This document shows positions 26,922-35,038 of a stretch of DNA of 64,000 nt, in pieces. The stretch lies in NCBI GenBank assembly GCA_029432815.1, contig JAROBA010000009.1:1-64000 (forward strand), in the 5' to 3' direction. Each line of letters begins with the position of its first letter. Position 1 is the first letter of the stretch. Source of the DNA: Pontiellaceae bacterium B1224. GTDB taxonomy: Bacteria; Verrucomicrobiota; Kiritimatiellia; Kiritimatiellales; Pontiellaceae. Both the position numbers and the translations under genes were made by a program. The notes beneath the pieces are model-generated. The model was not told the origin of the DNA, made no database searches, and saw only the letters and a program-made list of their open reading frames with translations.

Positions 26922-27290
26922 CGTACAACGTCCTTCATTTGAACCCTCAGACCCGTGGTCAGCACATACCATTCACGAGAGCCCTGTTTGCAAAAGTGAG
27001 GTATGCAACATATACTGTTTCACCTCATAAATAAACCACAAGTCCATCCATCCGGACAACTCGCCCATACCCCCTTCCTGATAAACAAAAAACCTCCCTG
27101 CTAAAGACAGGAGGAAGGCATTGGCAAACTGGATAAATTTTCTTTACGACCCGAAACTCTCAGCATCACCCCTCTATTTCAAGCGACCTCGGCGTATGAG
27201 TTTTTGCAAGCAGGCATACGGGATGCCTGCTCGCACTGATCATTATGACACACACCATTAATCCTATAAAACGCAGTTGCCTATTTTAGG
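26922..27290. other. Intergenic region, 369 bases
   Basis: No gene seen. It should hold the promoter of the glycosidase-like gene (read leftwards), the terminator at 27084-27116 and a perfect 9-base hairpin AGCAGGCAT/ATGCCTGCT (27209-27217 with 27223-27231). No clear promoter elements could be fixed by eye. Confidence 0.6.
27084..27116 (-). terminator. Rho-independent terminator
   Basis: On the minus strand CCTCCTG, a seven-base loop, CAGGGAGG (one bulged G) and then TTTTTTGTTT form a classic terminator for the gene ending at 27291, about 175 bases away. Confidence 0.75.
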
Positions 27291-29054
27291 TTAATCTTCG
27301 ATAAAAGCGCGGTAGAATTCCACATCAGATGAAACGGAATTCGTCACCGTCACTTCAGTTCCCGTACCGGCAATATTGGTGATGATATTATCCCAACCCC
27401 CAACGGTCATAGACGTACGAACCTCCACACCATATGAGCCGTTATTGCTGGTCAAAAAGCTCAGAGTCACTTCGGTTCCCCCCGAAATAACACCAATGGA
27501 AATATCACCAACCGCCGGCGGTAGAGGTGGATTTGGAGTAATCCAGGACAGGTTATCCATCGTGCCGATACTGCCGATGCCACGCGTATCGATATAAAAA
27601 CCAACGGCGGAGGCATCATTCCCAGCCCCCATCCCCGAACGGGTGGTAAGCACGTTCCGAGTTTCGCCAACATAGGATCCTACTTGAAAATCGTTTTCAC
27701 CCGTACGGGCAATGAACAAAGCTGTAACCCCGGTAGCATCTCCGCTTGCATTACCAAGCTCGCTTGTCCCGTTGAATCCACGAGCTCTTATGAGCGTATC
27801 ACTGTTAAGATATACAGACACATAATCTTCGCGCACTTCGTTAACCGGAGTTTTACCGACATAGAGACCGACCGCCGAATTTAACGTACCTGACATCGTC
27901 TTGAACCAGGAAATATCACATTTGACTTCTTCACCAACGGCCAGGCTGAACCCGTTATAGATGAAAGCGTATTGATCTGCAGCACCCGAATGAGCGGTTG
28001 AGGCAAAATCAAGGGCCTCGCTGTTAATTACTCCAGCAAGGTCGTTTGCCCCTCCGCTATTGTTCAGGATTCTGGTCATGGTGTAATTCGACAGGTCGCC
28101 GCTGAAGTCATCCATCAGGACAGTTGTGGGCTCGACGATCGCATTGATGTCTCTGGTTGTGCTGTTGCTGTTGCTCAAGGTATCCACGACCGTCAGCTCT
28201 ACCATATATGTTCCAGCCGATACAAAGGTGTTGGTGACCACACCACCCGTGGCCGTATTCCCATCGCCGAAGTCCCAGTTATAGGAGGCGATCGGTTCTA
28301 TAGACACACTATTCGTTCCGCTGAAAACGACCTCCAGCGGTGCCGTCCCGGAAAGCGGAGAGGCATCGATATCGGCGGTTACCGGCTCCACCTCAACAAT
28401 CTGGAAGCTTTCAATCGCTCCAACGGTCCCGGCAGCGCGCACATCTGCATAGATACCGACTACATTTCCGGAATTCGCTGTGGTTGGAGTAAGAGAGCCT
28501 CTGACCGTACGAGTTTCGCCTACATAGTTACCCCACACATAGGTATTATCCGCCACCCGGGCAATAAACAACTTGGTTGTGCCAACCGCAGTATAATTAG
28601 GGTTACCATACTCGTCGCCTCCATCAAAACCACGTTGCCAAACATTGTTGCTATTACGCTTTCCATACACCGCGATGTAGTCCTGCCGAGTTCCCGCAAC
28701 CGGAGCAGTACCCCCCACATAAAGTCCAAACGCTTCATTGTTAGCAGCACCCGTGATCGGCCAATTCGCCACCGTCACCTGAGCCTCCTCACCAACGGCT
28801 AAGGTTGCGCCGCTTCTGATGTATGCCCACTGCTCGATGCCATCGTACGCCGATGTAGCCAGCTCTAGATCGCCGCCGCCATTTACCTGCCACGTGGATG
28901 TATTGGCACTTCCGCCATTATCATCCAAGATAGCCGTACCCGTCCAGTTCCCTAATCCTCCGCTGAAATCATCAGAAATGATTCCTGCCAGCGATGAGGT
29001 AACACAACCCAGCCCCACGATAACCGCAGTGACTCCTATTTGTATTCTTTTCAT
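27291..29054 (-). CDS. Secreted PKD-domain protein with duplicated binding module
   Basis: An exported 587-residue protein. A signal peptide (1-24) is followed by a module of about 200 residues (DDFSGGLGNWTGTAILDDNG ... NVVGIYADVRAAGTVGAIES), a PKD domain (about 225-305, PLEVVFSGT, SYNWDFGDGNTATGG), a second diverged copy of the first module (DDFSGDLSNYTMTRILNN ... VGFYIDTRGIGSIG), and the FYR-type C-terminal module (VEFYRAFIED). The first module is nearly identical to those of the two genes upstream. No enzyme motif; carbohydrate binding or surface display is inferred. GGGAG precedes the ATG. Confidence 0.87.
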   Translation of the reverse strand: MKRIQIGVTAVIVGLGCVTSSLAGIISDDFSGGLGNWTGTAILDDNGGSANTSTWQVNGGGDLELATSAYDGIEQWAYIRSGATLAVGEEAQVTVANWPITGAANNEAFGLYVGGTAPVAGTRQDYIAVYGKRNSNNVWQRGFDGGDEYGNPNYTAVGTTKLFIARVADNTYVWGNYVGETRTVRGSLTPTTANSGNVVGIYADVRAAGTVGAIESFQIVEVEPVTADIDASPLSGTAPLEVVFSGTNSVSIEPIASYNWDFGDGNTATGGVVTNTFVSAGTYMVELTVVDTLSNSNSTTRDINAIVEPTTVLMDDFSGDLSNYTMTRILNNSGGANDLAGVINSEALDFASTAHSGAADQYAFIYNGFSLAVGEEVKCDISWFKTMSGTLNSAVGLYVGKTPVNEVREDYVSVYLNSDTLIRARGFNGTSELGNASGDATGVTALFIARTGENDFQVGSYVGETRNVLTTRSGMGAGNDASAVGFYIDTRGIGSIGTMDNLSWITPNPPLPPAVGDISIGVISGGTEVTLSFLTSNNGSYGVEVRTSMTVGGWDNIITNIAGTGTEVTVTNSVSSDVEFYRAFIED

Positions 29055-29132
29055 CTTATTGCTCCCTTTGTTAGGTTAATTGATTGATGTGGTTTAATAT
29101 TTCAAAGGGGTACACTCAAATCCTTTTCGAGC

Positions 29133-29177
29133 AGGTGTCCCCGTAAAACTTTTACTACTACGGAGGTGGTGACACCT
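29133..29177. repeat. Compound stem-loop downstream of the decayed-anchor gene
   Basis: AGGTGTC (29133-29139) pairs with GACACCT (29171-29177), and CCGTA with TACGG inside. It lies after the minus-strand gene ending at 29261, about 80 bases beyond its stop, and could end its transcript; no U-run follows on the minus strand. Confidence 0.35.
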
Positions 29178-29208
29178 ATCTCAACACTCCGTTATTTTTT
29201 GAATAATG

Positions 29209-29260
29209 CTACTTAAACTGGACCCCGAAAAGACGGCGGACAAAACAGCATCTCACCCTG
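29209..29260 (-). pseudogene. Remnant of a PEP-CTERM anchor
   Basis: Past the TGA stop at 29261-29263 the minus strand still reads a diverged anchor: QGEMLF in the original frame, then, one frame over, VRRLFGVQFK and a stop at 29209-29211. The expected order PEPAT, hydrophobic stretch, RR-tail is thus present but broken by one stop and one single-base shift. Confidence 0.55.
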
Positions 29261-29959
29261 TCACTCGGTGATTAATCCCATGGTCGCCGGCTCAGTAGAA
29301 ATAATTTGGAAGCTTTCAATCGCTCCAATCGTCCCTGCGGCTCGGACATCTGCATAGATGCCCACCACGTTGCCGGAATTCGCTGTGCTCGGAACACAGG
29401 TGCCTGCGACTCTACGAGTCTCACCATCATAGCTACCCCACTCATAGGTATTTACCCCTGTCCGGGCAATAAACAGTTTGGTTACACCTAATGGATTATA
29501 ATTTGGGTAATTACGAAACTCACCTGTTCCATCAAATCCACGTTGGAAAACCCTCGGATTATTATGTTTCCCATACACTGTAATGTAGTTGTTTCGGCTT
29601 CCAGGAACTGGTTCAGCACCTCCCACAAAAAGTCCAAAAGATTCGTGGCCGGCAGCTCCAGTGATCGTCCAATTCGCCACCGTCAGCTGAACTTCGTCAC
29701 CGACAGCCAGAGATGCTCCCTTCCTGATGTAAGCCCACTGCTCGATCCCATCGTATTCCGATGTAGCCAACTCCAGATTACCACTGCCATTTACCTGCCA
29801 GACGGATCTATTGGCACTCCCGCCATTATCATCCAGAATGGCCGTACCGCTCCAGTTTCCCAACCCACCACTGAAACCCTCATAGATAGCCATCGAGGAT
29901 TGAGATATAACCATCCCCACGGCAACGGCGACGATCCTTAGTCTTTTTCTTTTCATCAT
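29261..29959 (-). CDS. Tandem secreted paralogue lacking a working anchor
   Basis: A 232-residue exported protein, middle copy of a three-gene tandem set. The signal peptide (1-27, VAVGMVISQSSMA) leads into the shared module (YEGFSGGLGNWSGTAILDDN ... EWGSYDGETRRVAG ... GNVVGIYADVRAAGTIGAIES). It ends at STEPATMGLITE, where the neighbour at 30030 continues from PEPAT into a hydrophobic helix and an Arg tail. The frame stops early at 29261, so the protein should be released rather than anchored. The SD is weak (GAGCAG). Function unknown. Confidence 0.82.
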   Translation of the reverse strand: MMKRKRLRIVAVAVGMVISQSSMAIYEGFSGGLGNWSGTAILDDNGGSANRSVWQVNGSGNLELATSEYDGIEQWAYIRKGASLAVGDEVQLTVANWTITGAAGHESFGLFVGGAEPVPGSRNNYITVYGKHNNPRVFQRGFDGTGEFRNYPNYNPLGVTKLFIARTGVNTYEWGSYDGETRRVAGTCVPSTANSGNVVGIYADVRAAGTIGAIESFQIISTEPATMGLITE

Positions 29960-29974
29960 ATTTTACTGCTCAAC

Positions 29975-30000
29975 GGGCGATGGAGACGATTCCATCGCCC
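29975..30000 (-). terminator. Perfect 10-base hairpin
   Basis: GGGCGATGGA (29975-29984) pairs with TCCATCGCCC (29991-30000) around six bases, between two tandem minus-strand genes. It fits a terminator for the gene ending at 30030, though no U-run follows. Confidence 0.5.
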
Positions 30001-30029
30001 CGAACATTCATTTAACAATGCGGATTACA

Positions 30030-30767
30030 CTAGATCATAAAACGACGACGAATGAAGAACATCCCACCACCGAAAACCGCGATAAGTCCTGCGGTAGCCG
30101 GCTCAGGAATGATCTGAAAGCTTTCAATCGCTCCAACCGTTCCAGCCCCGCGCACATCTGCATAGATACCGACTACATTTCCGGAATTCGCTGTATCTGG
30201 AGTACGAGTGCCTCCGACCGTACGAGTCTCGCCAACATAGTTACCCCACTCATAGGTATTATCCGCCGTCCGGGCAATAAACAGCTTGGTTGTACCAGCC
30301 GCACCATAATTAGGGTTATTATACTCAGTGGTTCCGTCAAAACCACGTTGGAAAACATTGTTGTTATTACGTTTCCCATACACCGTGATGAAGTCCTGCC
30401 GTGTTCCTGCAACCGGAGCAGTACCCCCCACATAAAGACCGAACGATTCATTGTTAGCAGCACCCGTGATCGCCCAGTTCGCCACCGTCACCTGAGCCTC
30501 CTCACCAACGGCTAAGGTTGCGCCGTTTCTGATGTATGCCCACTGCTCGATACCATCGTACGCCGACGTAGCCAGCTCCAGATCGCCACCGCCATTTACC
30601 TGCCACGTGGATGTATTGGCACTTCCGCCATTAGCATCCAAGATAGCCGTACCCGTCCAGTTCCCTAATCCTCCGCTGAAATCATCAGAAATGATTCCCG
30701 CCAACGATGCAGAAACACAACCCAGCCCCACGATAACCGCAGTGACTCCTATTTGTATTCTTTTCAT
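30030..30767 (-). CDS. PEP-CTERM tandem secreted paralogue
   Basis: A 245-residue exported protein. I start at 30767 because GGAGAAC precedes that ATG and the signal peptide (IQIGVTAVIVGLGCVSASLA) is the same as in the gene at 27291; the frame runs on to 30827. One copy of the shared module follows (DDFSGGLGNWTGTAILDANG ... GTTEYNNPNYGAAGTTKLFI). It ends in an intact anchor: PEPATAG, LIAVFGGGMFFI, RRRFMI. This is likely the ancestral architecture of the three-gene set. Function unknown. Confidence 0.88.
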   Translation of the reverse strand: MKRIQIGVTAVIVGLGCVSASLAGIISDDFSGGLGNWTGTAILDANGGSANTSTWQVNGGGDLELATSAYDGIEQWAYIRNGATLAVGEEAQVTVANWAITGAANNESFGLYVGGTAPVAGTRQDFITVYGKRNNNNVFQRGFDGTTEYNNPNYGAAGTTKLFIARTADNTYEWGNYVGETRTVGGTRTPDTANSGNVVGIYADVRGAGTVGAIESFQIIPEPATAGLIAVFGGGMFFIRRRFMI

Positions 30768-30829
30768 CTTGTTCTCCTTTTCAAACCGGATGACCCGTTC
30801 ATCCGAAAGATCACTCAAAAACTTCATGA

Positions 30830-33649
30830 TCAGTCGCCAATAATCCTATAAAAACCCATCTTATCTACCGGGCAGTTACTAACAGACATATCGCCATTTT
30901 CACCGGCAATCTCATTCATAATATTGCTCCAGGCCCCCGCCACCAAATTACTCCGAAACTGCAGGGTATAGTCCGCAGTATTGGTTCCCTCCCACCCAAG
31001 CACCGAGCAGGAGTTCGAAAATGATATAGAAGGAGAAGAAACCGCTTTCGACTGGATAAACACATGCTCCCCGGAGCCGATTTCATCAAAGACAACAAAT
31101 GCACCAATCGGAACGCCCTGCTGATCAACACCATCAACATTGACCGTATTACCGGAAATCACATGCTTCGGAATATGCACGGCGGCCGTTGTGTTCGCCG
31201 GAATCTCAATAACATATCGATTAGAGGCCTCATGTTGCTCAACCGATACGGAAACCGGACCGCGCACCGTCGGCATGGTCAGCGAGGCAAATTCCAGGTC
31301 ACCGATCTGCGGTTTGATTTGGATTTTCTCGAAACCGGGCTCCAGCGGTGTGACCCCCATCAACTGACGAGGGATAATGTTCGCCGGGGCTGCACCCCAC
31401 GCGTGGTTCCAGTCCAGGTTGCTTTTATAGGCCTGACCCCATGCTTCGAGTGTAACCATGGACCCCTCTTCCATCATATTCCACCAGCTGCGCGGACCGG
31501 TAGAGCGCATCAGCTCCAGCGCGGCTTGGTCGCGCCCCGCATTATAGAGTCCATCCAGCAGATATTGCGCACCGTAGACGCTCGGCGCCATGCCACGCGA
31601 TTCCACAAAGTCAGCAACAGCCTGCATATTTGTTTCCGGTACAAGATCAAACGCCAACGGGAAAAAATTGGCATGCGCGGCGGAGTGCGTCGACCCTACA
31701 CCATCGACATAGATGCCGGAGCCAGCATCAAACAAAAGGCTTTGGAACAGCGGTGTATGCGCGGCAATTTCATTTTCCCAGAACGTGACCTCAGAAGGCA
31801 TATCCAATGCGGAAGCAATATCTCGCATCATGTTCAGACCACGATTATAGAAGGCGTTAACTACCGTATTATAATTCTGGAAATCATAACCGTCTCGTTC
31901 ACTCGTGGGCCAATCCACAATATCCCGAAACGTCGTACCTCCGTCGTAATGGATCGATTCCTTAAAGGCGGCATCCACTAGACCGGTCTTGGTGGAGATC
32001 AGCCCGTTGGATTCCTTGAGCGCAATCAGCGACTTTGCTTTCAGATCGTCATAATATTCCGCCAATGAGTCGGTATTGCCGGTATACATCCAGTCGTAAT
32101 AAGCCATCAGCACCGAATGCGAAATCCACTCCGTGGGCCACGTGGCATTTTCAATCAGGAATTCATGGCTGTAACGCGCCGTAGTGAATTCACGGGTGGT
32201 GGAATAATGCCCCAATTGCTGGATAAAGGCATCCGCTTCGTAGGGCAGCGTTTCACGAATGCCATCCACATAAATGCCCAGCCAGGTCAGCACTTTTATA
32301 CTGTACCTGGAGAGCTCCCATACTTCGTTCAACACAGCATCGCTGGAAACAAACGAAGAATCATCCTCATTAAACGGCACCCAGTAGGCAATCTGCTTTA
32401 CATTAGTCGGAGCAACACCCAACCCGATAATTTCGGCATAGCGAAACGGCAGTGTATTTTCCGTATAGTCATAAATATTCCGCTGTCCAGTTTCATACGG
32501 CTCCAGATCCACATGAACCGTCTGGTTTCCTTCCGGCAGATCCATGGTGTGCGAGTGATAAACAATGCTTGCCCCCGGATCCGTTTCCACCGCATTACCA
32601 TCTCGCTTCTCGCCAAACCGGATTTCCACATCGGTCAGTCCGCCGGAGGGAACATCCACATCAAACTCCAGCGTTCCAAAGGCGGCTTTGCCCATATCGA
32701 TAAAATAATTTCCGTTGATCTCAACCACACTTTCAGCTGAAACGGTATGAGCGGATGGCAGGTAACGGTTAGGGGAGGGAGACGCTGAGGACGGAATAAG
32801 ATTTTCCCCATCCACAGTCAGCGCCGAGACTGTAAACGATTCACTCCCGCCCGTTCGGAAGCCGATGCTTCCCTGCGTATGCACGCTGTCGCTTCGCGTA
32901 TCGATCAATGTTCCGTCAATATAGGTCTTGAACTCGGATCCGGAGACCTCAATCACCACTTCATATTCCTCGCCGACATTAAAGTCATAGGCAACCTCAC
33001 CCAACACGGCCCAGGAGCCCCCGGTCCGAATATGCGGCCGAAGAGCATTGGCTGAAGCACTCAGCTGCCACATATACAGATTGCTATCGTTCGACATCCG
33101 GAAGTTGATTCCGGCTGCAACCGTATCGATCGTCAACGAAGCTTCAATACGGATATCCGTCCAACCGAAGCCCTCCGGATAGTCAATCAGGCTGTTTTTC
33201 GAAACAACAATTTCCCCATCTTCATTCACCGGAATCCAGACAGAAGTAGAATTCAGATCGACAATAAAGTTTTGTGCCGAAGAATACGGACTGGCCTCGT
33301 CATCTTTATCCCAGGTGCGCACGCACCACCAGTAACTGCCGGACTCCAGTTCCGAGCCACCGAACTCCACATTCACCGACGCATTGGTCAGCAACTTTCC
33401 GGAATTCCAAACATCCGCAGCTCCTTCCGTCAACAGGGCCTCATCGGTCGCCACCAGAATCTGACAGGACGTCTGCACCTCGTCCTTATCCCGATCATTT
33501 ACAATCCAGGTAAACTCCGGAAAAGAATCCGTAATTGTCGTCTGCTCCGGATATTCCAGCAGCTCCGTCATCAAACCGGTCGGCGCATCGGCCGCCCATG
33601 ATCCAGCGGCGCAACAAACAACCGAAATCCCAATCAACATCCTCTTCAT
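30830..33649 (-). CDS. Secreted alpha-L-rhamnosidase (GH78)
   Basis: A 939-residue exported enzyme releasing L-rhamnose from glycans. A signal peptide (1-19), an N-terminal beta-sandwich typical of GH78 (FPEFTWIVNDRDKDEVQTSC ... ELESGSYWWCVRTWDKD), a LamG-like insert (about 140-270), then the (alpha/alpha)6 barrel with ETLPYEADAFIQQLGHYS, WPTEWISHSVLMAYYDWMYT and TLEAWGQAYKSNLDWNHAWG, a C-terminal sandwich (TPLEPGFEKIQIKPQIGDL), and the FYR-type module (GFYRIIGD). The ATG has AAGGAA upstream. It lies beside the rhamnose-use operon and shares a 41-base upstream block with rhaA. Confidence 0.95.
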   Translation of the reverse strand: MKRMLIGISVVCCAAGSWAADAPTGLMTELLEYPEQTTITDSFPEFTWIVNDRDKDEVQTSCQILVATDEALLTEGAADVWNSGKLLTNASVNVEFGGSELESGSYWWCVRTWDKDDEASPYSSAQNFIVDLNSTSVWIPVNEDGEIVVSKNSLIDYPEGFGWTDIRIEASLTIDTVAAGINFRMSNDSNLYMWQLSASANALRPHIRTGGSWAVLGEVAYDFNVGEEYEVVIEVSGSEFKTYIDGTLIDTRSDSVHTQGSIGFRTGGSESFTVSALTVDGENLIPSSASPSPNRYLPSAHTVSAESVVEINGNYFIDMGKAAFGTLEFDVDVPSGGLTDVEIRFGEKRDGNAVETDPGASIVYHSHTMDLPEGNQTVHVDLEPYETGQRNIYDYTENTLPFRYAEIIGLGVAPTNVKQIAYWVPFNEDDSSFVSSDAVLNEVWELSRYSIKVLTWLGIYVDGIRETLPYEADAFIQQLGHYSTTREFTTARYSHEFLIENATWPTEWISHSVLMAYYDWMYTGNTDSLAEYYDDLKAKSLIALKESNGLISTKTGLVDAAFKESIHYDGGTTFRDIVDWPTSERDGYDFQNYNTVVNAFYNRGLNMMRDIASALDMPSEVTFWENEIAAHTPLFQSLLFDAGSGIYVDGVGSTHSAAHANFFPLAFDLVPETNMQAVADFVESRGMAPSVYGAQYLLDGLYNAGRDQAALELMRSTGPRSWWNMMEEGSMVTLEAWGQAYKSNLDWNHAWGAAPANIIPRQLMGVTPLEPGFEKIQIKPQIGDLEFASLTMPTVRGPVSVSVEQHEASNRYVIEIPANTTAAVHIPKHVISGNTVNVDGVDQQGVPIGAFVVFDEIGSGEHVFIQSKAVSSPSISFSNSCSVLGWEGTNTADYTLQFRSNLVAGAWSNIMNEIAGENGDMSVSNCPVDKMGFYRIIGD

Positions 33650-33725
33650 ATATTTTCCTTAATCCCAAAATCAGATTCAACCTTACGGAAGAAACACAGG
33701 ATAAGGTGACATGGACAGAAGGACT

Positions 33726-33766
33726 GTGCCTTGATTATTTCGACATTAAATAGCACTATATGGACA
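33726..33766 (-). promoter_or_regulatory. Rhamnose-regulon operator upstream of the rhamnosidase
   Basis: Read on the minus strand: TGTCCA, one base, ATAGTGCTAT, three bases, ATGTCG, six bases, TCAAGGC. The same elements with the same spacing lie upstream of rhaA (39274-39314), 31 of 41 bases identical. TGTCC and TGTCG start 21 bases apart, two helical turns, as in AraC-family direct-repeat sites. It ends about 80 bases before the gene; a -10-like TATCCT lies at 33698-33703. Confidence 0.65.
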
Positions 33767-33805
33767 AATGAATAGAGCAACCAGAAATACACAGGAGAAT
33801 CAGAT

Positions 33806-33958
33806 TCAAGGTACACGCATCGACGACTGTTTTTTTTGCTCTGGCCCGTTCCAGAACCGGTTCATCTCCCTGATAGTCAGCTTTCCTGCATCCAGCGTTC
33901 CGACCATGACGCGCCCGCTGGACGCCCCCAGGTCGACGGCAATATAATGCCTCTCCAT
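33806..33958 (-). pseudogene. rhaB: Truncated rhamnulokinase (first 40 residues or so)
   Basis: Directly after the stop of the aldolase gene (TAG-ATG adjacent) is a frame starting [20 protein letters not shown] and reading [13 protein letters not shown]. That is the ATP-binding first strand-loop of rhamnulokinase (FGGY family; normally close to 490 residues). After NGP it loses resemblance, runs through eight A's and stops at 50 codons. The rest of the gene is not in the window. The break lies about 40 bases from the rhamnosidase operator, which suggests a deletion joining rhaB to that region. Confidence 0.75.
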
Positions 33959-35038
33959 CTATGCCACCTGCCGGGCGCGATAGGATTCGACTTCCCAGTT
34001 TTCAATAAATTCACGGTGCGCATCACTCATGTAATGAATGCCGCCGAAGGCATCCGCAAGCTGCACCACCAGCGCACCGTCCTGAATCAGCTCCAGAGCA
34101 AGATCCGCATTGCACTGCGTGTGCCCGATTCCGTACACGCGACCGCCGTAAACGATCACTTTCGGAGCATAGCCGCGCTCATTAAAATAGGCCTGCGCGC
34201 CGGACTCGCTCAGCGCCCCCCGATACGCATATGCTTTCGAGTAGACCAGATGGTCCGGTGTAATCGGGCCCCGAGCCGACGGAAAGATACAGCTCGAAGA
34301 AATGAAGAGGGCATCATCGCCAAACAACGCTCTGATTTTGTCCTCCGCAACCTCACAGCGCGGAGCCTCCGGCACCGCAAGCTGCTCTAAAACCCCGGCC
34401 TTTGTATACTCCGCCTTCAAGGTGCTCATAACGTTTTTATAGACCGCCCGAATCTCATCCGGCTCATCGGCGGCAACAAAAATCCCGTGATTCTGCAGCA
34501 TCAGCATCGACGGCTCTTTTCCTTTCGCTTTTCTGTATGCTTCGAAGCGCTCGCGAACCACCATGCACAGCGTATAACCGGGATCGACATATTCCACCCA
34601 CAGGGCATCAGGAAACAGGCGACCACAGACCGCTTCACCATCCATCGAGCAGGTCAGGCCGTTCACCAGCGCCGGATGCGTATGCACCACATATTTTGCT
34701 TCAAACACATTATGCAGCGGAGCCTCAACCGACGGACGTCCGGCATCGTTCTCCACCGCGGCCGCCATCAGCTTTTTCACCAGCTCTTCACGAGCCGGAA
34801 GCGCCGAAGGCGTCTCCACGCCGTACAGCGCATTGATTTTTGCGCGGCTCAGCTGAACGAAGGCCTCGGGAGTCAGTCCGGCGAGCGTGGTGCCGGAAGG
34901 TTTAACCCAAAGCGTAGTTTCATTTTTGAACGAGGTGTTTCCTCCCCCGCCTTTCACATAGTCCGCCGTCCCGAACGCATGCGACAGCGCGGTGATGGCC
35001 TCCATCCCGACCAGGCTCTCATCAAAGATTGAATGCAT
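33959..35038 (-). CDS. Class II aldolase, rhamnulose-1-phosphate aldolase-like
   Basis: A cytoplasmic zinc aldolase of about 359 residues. I start at 35038, where the frame overlaps the upstream aldolase gene by 17 bases; the longer frame to 35134 is not supported. It has the class II features: GGGGNTSFK phosphate loop, PSVEAPLHNVF with the catalytic Glu, YVVHTHPAL with two zinc His, and LMLQNHGIF with the third. It resembles the aldolase half of bifunctional rhamnulose-phosphate aldolase/dehydrogenase proteins, with the second half absent. It would split rhamnulose 1-phosphate into lactaldehyde and dihydroxyacetone phosphate. Last complete gene of the rha operon; rhaB stump follows. Confidence 0.9.
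   Translation of the reverse strand: MHSIFDESLVGMEAITALSHAFGTADYVKGGGGNTSFKNETTLWVKPSGTTLAGLTPEAFVQLSRAKINALYGVETPSALPAREELVKKLMAAAVENDAGRPSVEAPLHNVFEAKYVVHTHPALVNGLTCSMDGEAVCGRLFPDALWVEYVDPGYTLCMVVRERFEAYRKAKGKEPSMLMLQNHGIFVAADEPDEIRAVYKNVMSTLKAEYTKAGVLEQLAVPEAPRCEVAEDKIRALFGDDALFISSSCIFPSARGPITPDHLVYSKAYAYRGALSESGAQAYFNERGYAPKVIVYGGRVYGIGHTQCNADLALELIQDGALVVQLADAFGGIHYMSDAHREFIENWEVESYRARQVA

Noticed and set aside
33768-33940. Plus-strand frame starting ATGAATAGAGCAACC downstream of the operator
   Set aside because: It is antisense to the rhaB stump and has no SD or family.
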